Below, in pieces: positions 6,582-13,441 of a stretch of DNA of 34,892 nucleotides (positions within the stretch are counted from its first letter, which is position 1; each line of letters begins with the position of its first letter). Origin of the DNA: Synergistaceae bacterium (GTDB taxonomy: Bacteria > Synergistota > Synergistia > Synergistales > Synergistaceae); NCBI GenBank assembly GCA_021372895.1, contig JAJFTP010000014.1, positions 1-34,892 of the forward strand, written 5' to 3'. The notes beneath the pieces are model-generated. The model saw only the letters and a list, made by a program, of their open reading frames with translations. It was not told the origin of the DNA and did not search any database. A program made the translations under genes and the position numbers.

Positions 6582-8108
6582 TTAAACTTTGATGCCTGCC
6601 ATCATAAGGCCGAGGGTCTCTGCATCCGTGTTCTGGGGATCATCTATGATTCCTGTCACAGAACCGCAGTACATGACTGCGATCCTGTCGGAGATCGACT
6701 GAAGTTCCTGAAGGTCTTTCGATATGAGCAGTATGGCGACACCTCTGTCGCGTGCCTCCATGAGACGCTGGTGTACGAACTCCGTGGCTCCCACATCAAG
6801 GCCCCAGGTCGGCTGCATTGCGATTATGACCTTTGTGTCGTCGGATATCTCTCTTGACAGCATGAGTTTCTGGAGGTTTCCTCCTGAGAGTACTCGTACA
6901 GGCGCACGCATCGAAGGAGCGCTGACGTCGTATTTTTTGACGCGCTCCTCAGCAAATCCGGAAATGTATTTCCAATCCATGAAAAATTTTTTTATTTCGA
7001 CAGGCGGTTCCCAATAGTTTTTGAGAGGCATATTTTCCTCTAAATTCATGTTTGGGATGAGACCGACCCCCTTCCTGTCTGCAGGGATATAGCTTATGCC
7101 TGAACCTATAAAATCACGGGTACACCTGCCTGTTAAGTCTTTGCCGCCGACTATGACCCGGCCGCTTTCAGGAACCCGCAACCCTGCAATGACATCACAA
7201 AGCTCATCCTGCCCGTTGCCGTCGACGCCTGCCACACCGAGTATCTCGCCGGCGCGTATCGAGAGCGAAAGGTCTGTGAGCGCCGGTATGTTCCTGTCGT
7301 TTTTCGCACAGATGCCGCTGCATTCAAGCATAGTGCCGCCAGGCGCCGGCCTGTCAGGAGAGAGGGTTATGCCATGGAGCTGATGCCCGACCATCATTTC
7401 CGCGATTTGTTCTTTTGAGATGCCCTTTGCAGGCACAGTGCCGATGTTTACGCCCTTGCGCAGCACGGTGAGCCTGTCTGATATCTCCATTATTTCTTCT
7501 ATCTTATGTGAAATGAGCACGATCCCGTGTCCCGACGCAGTCATATTTTTCAGAGTGAAAAAAAGTTCCCGTGTCTCCTGAGGCGTAAGGACGGATGTCG
7601 GTTCGTCGAGGATCAAAACCTTCGTGCCGCGGTAAAGCATCTTCAATATTTCGACCCGCTGCTGCTCTCCTATGGAAAGCTGCCAGATCTTTGCCTCAGG
7701 GTCGACCTTCATGCCGTACTTCTCCGAAAGCGCCCGTATCATGGAGATGATTTTACTTTTGTTGAGGGAGAAGGGTTCATCGTTAAGCCCAAGGACCATA
7801 TTTTCCCAGACGGAGAAGACGGGAACAAGCATGAAGTGCTGATGGACCATGCCAATCCCGTTGGCTATCGCGACACGCGGGTTAGAGAGCACGACGGACC
7901 TACCACCTACTTCTATGGTTCCGGAATCGGGCCTGTATATTCCAGCGAGGCAGTTCATAAGAGTTGTCTTCCCCGCGCCGTTTTCCCCGAGGATGCTGTG
8001 GACCTCTCCTGGCATCAGGTCAAAATCCACATCACGATTCGCATAAGAATCGTAGAAAATCTTGTTGATGCCCTTCATAGAGACAAGCGGTGTTATCTTT
8101 TCGTCCAT
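6582..8108 (-). CDS. ABC importer ATP-binding protein, double NBD (BMP/nucleoside or simple-sugar type)
   Basis: This cytoplasmic ATPase has two fused nucleotide-binding domains, as in YufO/NupO and RbsA-like importers. The first domain has Walker A GENGAGKTT (residues 41-49), signature LSIGEQQR and Walker B VLILDEPTSVL. The second has a degenerate Walker A (GVDGNGQDEL) and signature LSGGNLQKLML, normal for this family. The ATG at 8108 (MDEKITPLVS) is chosen over an upstream-extended frame, because GGAAGGGG lies just before it and the extra N-terminus has no family match. The length of 508 aa is typical. No permease or substrate-binding gene is adjacent: rnfC lies downstream and an unrelated exporter is divergent. 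The substrate therefore cannot be assigned. Confidence 0.88.
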   Translation of the reverse strand: MDEKITPLVSMKGINKIFYDSYANRDVDFDLMPGEVHSILGENGAGKTTLMNCLAGIYRPDSGTIEVGGRSVVLSNPRVAIANGIGMVHQHFMLVPVFSVWENMVLGLNDEPFSLNKSKIISMIRALSEKYGMKVDPEAKIWQLSIGEQQRVEILKMLYRGTKVLILDEPTSVLTPQETRELFFTLKNMTASGHGIVLISHKIEEIMEISDRLTVLRKGVNIGTVPAKGISKEQIAEMMVGHQLHGITLSPDRPAPGGTMLECSGICAKNDRNIPALTDLSLSIRAGEILGVAGVDGNGQDELCDVIAGLRVPESGRVIVGGKDLTGRCTRDFIGSGISYIPADRKGVGLIPNMNLEENMPLKNYWEPPVEIKKFFMDWKYISGFAEERVKKYDVSAPSMRAPVRVLSGGNLQKLMLSREISDDTKVIIAMQPTWGLDVGATEFVHQRLMEARDRGVAILLISKDLQELQSISDRIAVMYCGSVTGIIDDPQNTDAETLGLMMAGIKV

Positions 8109-8190
8109 GGATGTTTTGCCCCTTCCGTTATTCAGGAAAATCATTACGCTCCTGATGTCTTCTATATGCATGTATTGTATGAGCAACGGC

Positions 8191-8215
8191 ATTATATGAA
8201 AAGATATGCCGGCAT
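8191..8215 (-). promoter_or_regulatory. Predicted promoter of the ABC ATPase with palindrome in the spacer
   Basis: TATAAT on the minus strand (8196-8191) lies about 83 bases before the ATPase start. The perfect palindrome ATGCCGGCAT (8206-8215) sits in the expected -35/-10 spacer. The -35 hexamer itself is poor, as expected for an activator- or repressor-dependent promoter. Confidence 0.4.
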
Positions 8216-8282
8216 TTCTTTTTTGAGCTAACAGTATTGCCGATAAAATAAAATATGCCGGGTTATACGCCGGCGTAAAAAC

Positions 8283-8297
8283 GGTATACAATATACC
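8283..8297 (+). promoter_or_regulatory. Inverted repeat overlapping the likely -10 of the EamA gene
   Basis: GGTATACAATATACC is a 6-3-6 perfect inverted repeat 35 bases before the EamA start and contains a -10-like TACAAT (8287-8292). A TTATAC (8263-8268) could serve as a weak -35. This suggests an operator on the promoter. Confidence 0.4.
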
Positions 8298-8331
8298 CTG
8301 CATATTTTGAGGCATTGGGGAGAACGATCAT

Positions 8332-9207
8332 ATGAAATTCAAAGGAAAAAACCTTGTTTACCTGACAGCACTGTTTGTAATATTTATCTGGAGCATAACT
8401 TTTGTATCAACAAAAGTACTCCTCAGATTCCTATCTCCCACAGAGATACTTGTCTACCGGTATATAATTGCCTATCTGATATTCGTGGTATCAGACCCGA
8501 AATTCATCAAGCCGAGGAGCGTACGGGAGGAATGTATTTTTGCCCTTGCCGGATTTTTAGGTATCACGCTCTATTTTCTATGTGAAAATTTTGCGCTCTC
8601 ATACAGCACAGCGTCAAACGTTGCGTTGCTGGTCTCCACTGCACCGATGCTTACCGGCGTAGTCGCTCATTTTATGACGAAGAACGAAAAAATCACAAAA
8701 AATTTCCTCTGGGGCTGTGTATTCGGTCTTGCCGGAGTTTTTCTGCTCGTGTTCAATGGGCATTTTGTCCTGAAACTGAACCCGATCGGCGATTTTCTGG
8801 CCATAGGAGCGGCGCTCTCGTTTGCGTTCTACTCTATCGTGATAAGGGATATCAATAAGAGCTACTCTTTGGCTGTAATCACCAGAAAGAGTTTTTTTTA
8901 TTCCCTTGTGTCGCTGGTACCGCTGCTTTTTACCCAGGCTTTTCACTGGAGGCCGGATGTTTTGATGCGCTTTGATGTCATGGCGAACCTTATTTTCCTC
9001 GGAGTGTTTGCCTCCGCCGTCTGTTTCCTGCTTTGGAACAAAGTCATCTGGAGTCTGGGCGCTGTCAAGGCGAACAACCTTATGTACCTATCGCCGCCTA
9101 TGGCAATTATAGCCGCGACGGTTGTCCTGAACGAAAGGATCACGTTATTTTATATAATTGGCGGACTGCTGGTGCTGACAGGGGTTTATATTTCACAAAA
9201 AGCCTGA
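8332..9207 (+). CDS. EamA-family (drug/metabolite superfamily) transporter
   Basis: This integral membrane exporter has 291 residues and about ten hydrophobic helices arranged as two EamA repeats. The family motif region FIWSITFVSTKVLL is at the N-terminus, and the C-terminal repeat contains FLLWNKVIWSLGAVKANNLMYLSP. Members export amino acids, purines or other metabolites; the substrate cannot be told from sequence. The ATG at 8332 has GGGGAG (8317-8322) upstream. The gene is single, divergent from the ABC ATPase and convergent with cysE. Confidence 0.88.
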   Translation: MKFKGKNLVYLTALFVIFIWSITFVSTKVLLRFLSPTEILVYRYIIAYLIFVVSDPKFIKPRSVREECIFALAGFLGITLYFLCENFALSYSTASNVALLVSTAPMLTGVVAHFMTKNEKITKNFLWGCVFGLAGVFLLVFNGHFVLKLNPIGDFLAIGAALSFAFYSIVIRDINKSYSLAVITRKSFFYSLVSLVPLLFTQAFHWRPDVLMRFDVMANLIFLGVFASAVCFLLWNKVIWSLGAVKANNLMYLSPPMAIIAATVVLNERITLFYIIGGLLVLTGVYISQKA

Positions 9208-9281
9208 CCCTATAAGAGAAGCTCAGGTGCGCAGGCTTTCCATGCCGCATTGCCATATACGACTGCACATCTCGATCGCAG

Positions 9282-9998
9282 CTAAGGCCGATGTCTCACT
9301 TCGACCTCCACGTCAGCACGAGGTCCACTTTCGGGTCCCTCTTCACCCTTTAGATGCCGTACCTCCCTCTTCAGTAGAAATAACTCTTCTTCGAGGCGGA
9401 ATATCTTTGCCCAGAGTTCCTCCGGGTTGATGCAGGCAGAGCATTCATTGATCCTTTTGCCGTCTATCTTGACTATACGTGCCCTCATGCCGGTAACGGT
9501 CGCGTTGCGCGGAACATCCTTCAGCACGGCGCTGTTAGCTCCGATACGTGAATTAGCTCCGATGGTTATAGGACCTAATATCTTTGCCCCGCTTCCTACG
9601 AAGACATTGGATTCCAGCGTAGGATGGCGTTTTTTCCCTTTTTCGTTGCCTGTGCCGCCGAGAGTGACTCCCTGATAGAGAGTTACGTTGTCTCCGACAA
9701 TAGCTGTCTCGCCTATTACGACGCCGGCCCCATGGTCTATGAAGAAGCCGCTGCCTATCTCAGCGCCAGGATGTATCTCCACCCCGGTCCACCATCTGAC
9801 GATAAGGGAGAGAAAACGGGGTATAACGGGCAAATGCATCGTTGAATGAAGAAAGTGCAGCCCCCTGTGACAGGTTATGGCCAAAAATCCCGGTGTGCAG
9901 AAAACCACTTCCAATACTCCGCGGAATCCGCGCGGGATCGCGGGGTCATTTCTCATTGCCGCTTCAAAATCGCTTTTTATGTACTCCCATGCTGTCAT
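9282..9998 (-). CDS. cysE: Serine O-acetyltransferase
   Basis: The enzyme makes O-acetylserine from serine and acetyl-CoA, the first step of cysteine synthesis. A short N-terminal helical domain is followed by left-handed beta-helix hexapeptide repeats (about residues 72-170). Catalytic histidines are His89 in FIDHGAG and His125 in KKRHPTL, with the signature VTLGGTG between them. The C-terminal tail is unusual: about 50 residues, charged and coiled-coil-like, with an ECSAC pair. It differs from the short Ile-ended tail of enterobacterial CysE that docks CysK. The ATG at 9998 is chosen because AAGGAG (10012-10007) is 8 bases before it; GTG 10007 would overlap that site. A structured leader with an internal terminator precedes the gene. 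Confidence 0.93.
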   Translation of the reverse strand: MTAWEYIKSDFEAAMRNDPAIPRGFRGVLEVVFCTPGFLAITCHRGLHFLHSTMHLPVIPRFLSLIVRWWTGVEIHPGAEIGSGFFIDHGAGVVIGETAIVGDNVTLYQGVTLGGTGNEKGKKRHPTLESNVFVGSGAKILGPITIGANSRIGANSAVLKDVPRNATVTGMRARIVKIDGKRINECSACINPEELWAKIFRLEEELFLLKREVRHLKGEEGPESGPRADVEVEVRHRP

Positions 9999-10090
9999 TG
10001 AAATCACTCCTTGTGTGTTTGTTTTTATATATTACAAACTTCAGAAATAAAAAAACATACTGAAACCCGATAAATTATAAAATACAGGTT

Positions 10091-10128
10091 AAAAACAGGC
10101 CTGTCGCTGTTTATGCGGCAGGCCTGTT
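10091..10128 (-). terminator. Intrinsic terminator or attenuator in the cysE leader
   Basis: On the minus strand AACAGGCCTGCCGC pairs with GCGACAGGCCTGTT (one G-T pair), followed by a U-run (10095-10091). It lies 93 bases before the cysE ATG, so it would stop transcription before the gene unless antiterminated. Confidence 0.75.
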
Positions 10129-10283
10129 CGCCAAAAGCTTATCCCATGAAACTAAATTGCACCTGCTGTCCGTCTATGACCGCAACAGCAGAACCCAGCC
10201 GTGCGGGTTATCCTTTCGGACCCTCCGTACAGCAACAACAAAACACCGATTGAAAATTGACTGAAGTCGTATTTTTTATCATG
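10091..10283 (-). ncRNA. Structured leader RNA or small RNA upstream of cysE
   Basis: From the predicted start near 10283 to the terminator at 10091 about 190 nt would be transcribed towards cysE. Reading the minus strand, hairpin 1 is GGGTCC-GAAA-GGA-taa-CCC (10223-10205). A compound helix follows: GCAC at 10204-10201 (plus GTGC) pairs with GTGC at 10162-10159 (plus GCAC), and CTGCTGT (10191-10185) pairs with ACAGCAG (10169-10163). The terminator is last. I searched by eye for a T-box (TGGNACCGCG), SAM-I, cobalamin, TPP and FMN cores and found none. Two readings are open: a terminator-controlled leader for cysE, or a free small RNA. 6S RNA seems unlikely because the two ends do not pair. Confidence 0.5.
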
Positions 10284-10289
10284 CGGATT

Positions 10290-10318
10290 ATTCTAGCTTA
10301 ATTCCATGTATTGTGCAA
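10290..10318 (-). promoter_or_regulatory. Sigma-70-type promoter for the cysE leader
   Basis: On the minus strand TTGCAC (10318-10313) and TAGAAT (10295-10290) are separated by exactly 17 bases. The predicted start is near 10283. Confidence 0.65.
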
Positions 10319-10321
10319 GTC

Positions 10322-10378
10322 GTGGTATTGGTACGTGTTGTGGTATTGGTACGCCAAAAGAAAACACCCAAAAGAAAA
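10322..10378. repeat. Two sets of tandem direct repeats before the met promoter
   Basis: GTGGTATTGGTACG occurs at 10322-10335 and 10340-10353 (18-base period). CCAAAAGAAAA occurs at 10354-10364 and 10368-10378 (14-base period). They end six bases before the -35 box and could be regulator sites (first pair) and an A-rich UP-like element (second pair). Confidence 0.7.
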
Positions 10379-10383
10379 GGTGC

Positions 10384-10412
10384 TTGACATTTGCAATAGG
10401 CATGGCTATAAT
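10384..10412 (+). promoter_or_regulatory. Consensus sigma-70 promoter of the metNIQ operon
   Basis: TTGACA (10384-10389), a 17-base spacer, and TATAAT (10407-10412) match the consensus at every position. The start point is expected near 10419, about 29 bases before the leader peptide ATG. Confidence 0.9.
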
Positions 10413-10447
10413 GCTCGGCAATATATTCAGGGGAAGGAGGAACCATA

Positions 10448-10528
10448 ATGAAACATAGCGCAGCAAATAGCAGCATGATGATGTGCATGTACACCCGAGG
10501 CTCCTCTCCTGATCCAGTGGACGCCTAA
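10448..10528 (+). CDS. Methionine-codon leader peptide of the metNIQ attenuator
   Basis: This is a 26-codon reading frame that begins MKHSAANSSMMMCMYTRG and ends TAA at 10526. The ribosome binding site GGGGAAGGAGG is very strong (10430-10440) and 7 bases from the ATG. Codons 10, 11, 12 and 14 are ATG and codon 13 is TGC (10475-10489). It follows a perfect promoter and precedes an intrinsic terminator and the methionine ABC transporter. A control-codon run at this place is the hallmark of ribosome-mediated attenuation, with methionine (possibly also cysteine) as the sensed amino acid. The peptide itself probably has no other function. The stop codon forms the loop of a 6-base-pair hairpin (10520-10534). 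Confidence 0.8.
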   Translation: MKHSAANSSMMMCMYTRGSSPDPVDA

Positions 10529-10554
10529 GGCGTCGTTGCTGTAAAATCAGAGAG
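10504..10554 (+). promoter_or_regulatory. Antiterminator pairing of the metNIQ attenuator
   Basis: CTCTCCTGAT (10504-10513) pairs with ATCAGAGAG (10546-10554) with one bulged C, enclosing the small hairpin GACGCC-TAA-GGCGTC (10520-10534). The 3' strand overlaps the 5' arm of the terminator, so the two structures exclude each other. A ribosome stalled at the Met codons leaves 10504-10513 free and allows antitermination. A ribosome reaching the stop at 10526 would cover it. Confidence 0.65.
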
Positions 10555-10583
10555 ACCGGGCCTCGAGCCGGGTCTCTTTTTTT
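10551..10583 (+). terminator. Attenuator terminator before metN
   Basis: AGAGACC (10551-10557) pairs with GGTCTCT (10571-10577), and an inner GGC/GCC pair continues beyond a G-G mismatch. A T-run follows (10577-10583). It is 31 bases upstream of the metN start. Confidence 0.85.
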
Positions 10584-10613
10584 GTGCTTTTTTTTAACGA
10601 AGGGAGAAATTTG

Positions 10614-11582
10614 ATGATACACATTAAAGGACTTGGGAAATATTACAGCGATATGAAGGTGCTTCAGGATATTTCCCTGGATGTTGAGCAGGGTGATGTT
10701 TTCGGCATCGTCGGGCACTCCGGTGCAGGCAAGTCAACGCTGCTGCGCTGTCTCAACGGTCTTGAGGACTACAGCGAGGGCTCCGTCAGGGTTATGGGAC
10801 ATGAGGTCTGCGAGCTTACGCCGGATAAGCTGAAGGAGCTGCGCCGTGAGATGGGTATGATTTTCCAGAACTTCAACCTCATGAACAGGAAGAACGTCTA
10901 CCAGAACATAATGTTTCCGCTCGAAGTCTGGGGTGTTCCCAAAAAAGAGGCAACCGCGCGCGTGGAGGAGCTCCTGGCGCTTGTCGGGCTCACGGAGAAA
11001 CGCGACGAAAAGATACGGAACCTCAGCGGAGGGCAGAAACAGCGCATAGGTATTGCAAGGGCGCTCGCACTGAAGCCAAAGATACTCCTATGTGACGAGG
11101 CTACCTCTGCACTCGACCCAAAAACGACGATCTCAATACTCGAACTACTGATGGATATCAATATGAAGCTTGGAGTGACTATTGTCGTTGTGACGCACCA
11201 AATGGAGGTTGTGAAGATGGTCTGCAACAAAGTGACCATACTCGATGGAGGCAGGATCGTGGCTTCCGGCGAGACGGACAATCTCTTTCTGGCACCGGGC
11301 GAGGAACTGCGCAAGCTCATCCACGACGACTACACGATCATACCGTCCGGCACAAATATAAGGCTTGTCTTTCCGCGAGAGATAGCGAATGAGAGTATTA
11401 TCACAAGTATGGCGCGCGAACTTGACACGAACTTTTCCGTCGTGGGTGGAAGGATAGAGAGATACCGGAACGATATTATGGGATTCCTCATCATAAATGT
11501 AGCAGATAAAGACCTTGACAGGGTCCTTCAATGGCTTAAAAACAAAGGTATGGTATGGGAGGTAATGAAAGATGGTGAATGA
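10614..11582 (+). CDS. metN: Methionine ABC transporter ATP-binding protein MetN
   Basis: This is the ATPase of the MetNI-Q importer for methionine. Walker A is GHSGAGKST (residues 34-42), the signature is LSGGQKQRIGIARAL and Walker B is ILLCDEATSALDP. The last roughly 70 residues form a NIL domain (NTNFSVVGGRIE through MGFLIINV), the regulatory module that binds methionine and inhibits transport in characterised MetN proteins. The ATG at 10614 has AGGGAG (10601-10606) upstream. The longer open frame beginning at 10584 lies in the terminator U-tract region and is rejected. The 322 residues are slightly short of the enterobacterial protein (about 343). The gene overlaps metI by 11 bases. Confidence 0.95.
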   Translation: MIHIKGLGKYYSDMKVLQDISLDVEQGDVFGIVGHSGAGKSTLLRCLNGLEDYSEGSVRVMGHEVCELTPDKLKELRREMGMIFQNFNLMNRKNVYQNIMFPLEVWGVPKKEATARVEELLALVGLTEKRDEKIRNLSGGQKQRIGIARALALKPKILLCDEATSALDPKTTISILELLMDINMKLGVTIVVVTHQMEVVKMVCNKVTILDGGRIVASGETDNLFLAPGEELRKLIHDDYTIIPSGTNIRLVFPREIANESIITSMARELDTNFSVVGGRIERYRNDIMGFLIINVADKDLDRVLQWLKNKGMVWEVMKDGE

Positions 11583-12207
11583 GCTTCTGTATGCACTCTG
11601 GGAAACGGTCTATATGGTCGCACTCTCGACGCTTTTTTCGGGAATTTTCGGTTTTGGGGTCGCGATAGTTATGATACTGACAGGTGCAAACGGACTCAGG
11701 CCCAACAGGGCCGTATACTCGACACTGAGTCTTATTGTCAACCTGCTGCGCTCGTTCCCTTTCATCATCCTGATGATTGCGATAATCCCGCTCACAAGGC
11801 TGATAGCGGGGACTTCGATAGGGAGCACTGCGTCAATAGTCCCGCTTACTATTGCAGCTACGCCGTTTGTCGCCCGTCTTATGGAGGGCAGCCTGCTTGA
11901 AGTCGACCCGGGAGTTATTGAGGCGGCGCGTTCCTTCGGCGCAGGCGATATGCAGATCGTCTTCGGCGTAATGGTGAGGGAGGCAATGCCATCAATAGTC
12001 CTTAACTGGGCGGTAGTCGCTATAAATCTTCTCGGATACTCGGCTATGGCCGGTGTCGTGGGCGGCGGCGGACTTGGCGACCTGGCCATAAAGTATGGCT
12101 ACAACAGGTTTCAGACGGACGTCATGATCTACTCCGTCGTGATACTGATAATCATCGTTCAGATTATACAGAGTATCGGCAATGCAATGTATGAACGGAT
12201 AAAATAG
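11572..12207 (+). CDS. metI: Methionine ABC transporter permease MetI
   Basis: This inner-membrane permease of the MetNI importer has 211 residues and about five transmembrane helices. The EAA loop that contacts the ATPase reads EAARSFGAGD (residues 117-126). The frame starts inside the end of metN (ATG at 11572, metN stop at 11580-11582), which implies coupled translation. The length and helix pattern match MetI. Confidence 0.94.
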   Translation: MVNELLYALWETVYMVALSTLFSGIFGFGVAIVMILTGANGLRPNRAVYSTLSLIVNLLRSFPFIILMIAIIPLTRLIAGTSIGSTASIVPLTIAATPFVARLMEGSLLEVDPGVIEAARSFGAGDMQIVFGVMVREAMPSIVLNWAVVAINLLGYSAMAGVVGGGGLGDLAIKYGYNRFQTDVMIYSVVILIIIVQIIQSIGNAMYERIK

Positions 12208-12258
12208 AGGGGGGATCTGCATAGCCTGCGATATGTCCAAGGTGCGGTCTAATGGGGG

Positions 12259-12285
12259 ACTTTATGCATTAAGTATGCATAAAGT
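12259..12285 (+). repeat. Perfect stem-loop between metI and metQ
   Basis: ACTTTATGCAT (12259-12269) and ATGCATAAAGT (12275-12285) form an 11-base-pair perfect stem with a TAAGT loop. No U-run follows, so it is not an intrinsic terminator. It is well placed to protect or process the mRNA so that the binding protein and the membrane components are made in different amounts, or to act as a protein-binding dyad. Confidence 0.65.
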
Positions 12286-12342
12286 AGAAATATCATCAAT
12301 ATAGAGGTTTCCGCCTCGTGAAAGGAAGGAAGGAAGATAAAT

Positions 12343-13122
12343 ATGAAAAAGATAATATTCGCACTGCTTTTCGCGCTCGTTATTCCGACAGCGGCATTTG
12401 CCGCAAACAAGACCATCACGATCGGAGTTACACCATTCCCACATAAGGATATCATGGTCGTGGTCAAGGGCCTTCTTGCCAAAGAGGGCTATGACCTCCA
12501 GATAAAGGAGTTCACCGATTACGTGACGCCAAACATCGCGCTTGCAGAAAAGAGCCTGGACGCGAACTTCTTCCAGCATGTCCCCTACCTTGAAAACATG
12601 AACAGGGAAAAGAATCTTAATCTCGTCTGGGTCGCGAAGGTACACATCGAACCGCTTGGTCTTTATTCACAGAAGATAAAGAAGCTGAATGAGCTGAAAA
12701 ACGGAGCGCAGATAGCGATACCCAACGATGCGACGAACTGTGCCCGAGCTCTTCGCCTGCTTGAAAAGAACGGACTCATCAAGGTAAAACAGGGAGAACT
12801 TGTGACGGCAAAAGACATAACAGACAACCCCAGGAAGATAAAGTTCCGCGAGCTTGATGCCGCGCAGCTCCCGCGCACTCTGCAGGACGTTGACGCAGCT
12901 GTCATTAATACGAACTTTGCAGTAGAGGCAAAACTGATCCCATCAAAGGATGCGATCATCATCGAAGGCAAGGACTCGCCCTATGCAAATGTCATAGCGG
13001 TCCGTGCCGCAGACAGGAACACACCGGCAATCAAGGCGCTTGTAAAGGCCGCAAACTCAAAGGAAGTAAAGGAATATATTATAAAGAACCTAGTCCCGAA
13101 GGGGATCGTACCTGCGTTCTAG
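12343..13122 (+). CDS. metQ: Methionine-binding periplasmic protein, NlpA/MetQ family
   Basis: This is the substrate-binding protein that delivers methionine to MetNI. An N-terminal signal peptide (about residues 1-20, ending PTAAFA before ANK) is followed by the NlpA-family domain, with the typical GVTPFPHKDIM opening and the N-terminal-half segment EFTDYVTPNIALAEKSLD. Most family members are lipoproteins with an LxxC lipobox. None is present here, so this one is predicted to be soluble in the periplasm after signal peptidase I cleavage. The ribosome binding site is a run of GGAAG repeats (12322-12335). It lies 135 bases after metI, separated by the stem-loop. The exact ligand (L- or D-methionine) is not readable. 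Confidence 0.92.
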   Translation: MKKIIFALLFALVIPTAAFAANKTITIGVTPFPHKDIMVVVKGLLAKEGYDLQIKEFTDYVTPNIALAEKSLDANFFQHVPYLENMNREKNLNLVWVAKVHIEPLGLYSQKIKKLNELKNGAQIAIPNDATNCARALRLLEKNGLIKVKQGELVTAKDITDNPRKIKFRELDAAQLPRTLQDVDAAVINTNFAVEAKLIPSKDAIIIEGKDSPYANVIAVRAADRNTPAIKALVKAANSKEVKEYIIKNLVPKGIVPAF

Positions 13123-13269
13123 GAAATTTCGGCCGTCGCATGGCTGGCAAACGCCGATAAATAGATTTGCTACGATCCAGACATGTCGGGTGCGGTTTCT
13201 TAGCAGCCACGGAATAGTTTGACATCAATTACCTCTATATCGATCATTTAACGTCGGATCGGCAAGATC

Positions 13270-13317
13270 AGCGGGAGGATCCAGGAGTGTCTCTGTACTC
13301 TGCCGGGGCCTCCCGCT
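13270..13317 (+). repeat. Long stem-loop upstream of the secreted protein gene
   Basis: AGCGGGAGG (13270-13278) and CCTCCCGCT (13309-13317) are perfectly complementary. An inner helix, CAGGAGT with ACTCTG (one bulge), carries an 8-base loop. There is no U-run. It could be the end of the metQ transcript, a non-canonical terminator or a processed RNA element. The rest of 13123-13441 shows only a TATAAT (13402-13407) suited to the next gene. Confidence 0.5.
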
Positions 13318-13441
13318 GCTTATGCAGTCTTACGGCAATGAGGTGAAAAAATCCCTTGCAACAATAGGTAAAGCACGCATAAAGGTCAAAGGCGGGCGGT
13401 GTATAATAATTATCGAAAATCCTATCGTAAAAGGTGATAAC

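Noticed and set aside
7527-8231. 234-residue plus-strand open frame
   Set aside because: It is antisense to the well-supported ABC ATPase and has no recognisable features.
8109-8315. 69-residue extension of the ABC ATPase
   Set aside because: It has no family similarity and would cover the predicted promoter; the ATG at 8108 has a good ribosome site.
10205-10223. Resemblance of GGGTCC-GAAA-GGA to the SRP RNA tip
   Set aside because: The asymmetric loop and flanking bases of the SRP helix 8 consensus are missing.
10091-10283. T-box, SAM-I riboswitch or 6S RNA before cysE
   Set aside because: The T-box core TGGNACCGCG and the SAM-I core are absent, and the two ends do not pair as in 6S RNA.
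10293-10718. Minus-strand open frames over the met leader region
   Set aside because: They arise from the direct repeats and antisense to the attenuator and metN; they have no ribosome site or homology features.
12259-12285. metI-metQ stem-loop as a terminator
   Set aside because: No U-run follows, and the downstream gene belongs to the same transporter.
13322-13441. 40-residue N-terminal extension of the DUF4412-like protein
   Set aside because: A canonical signal peptide starts at 13442 with its own ribosome site, so the upstream part is untranslated.
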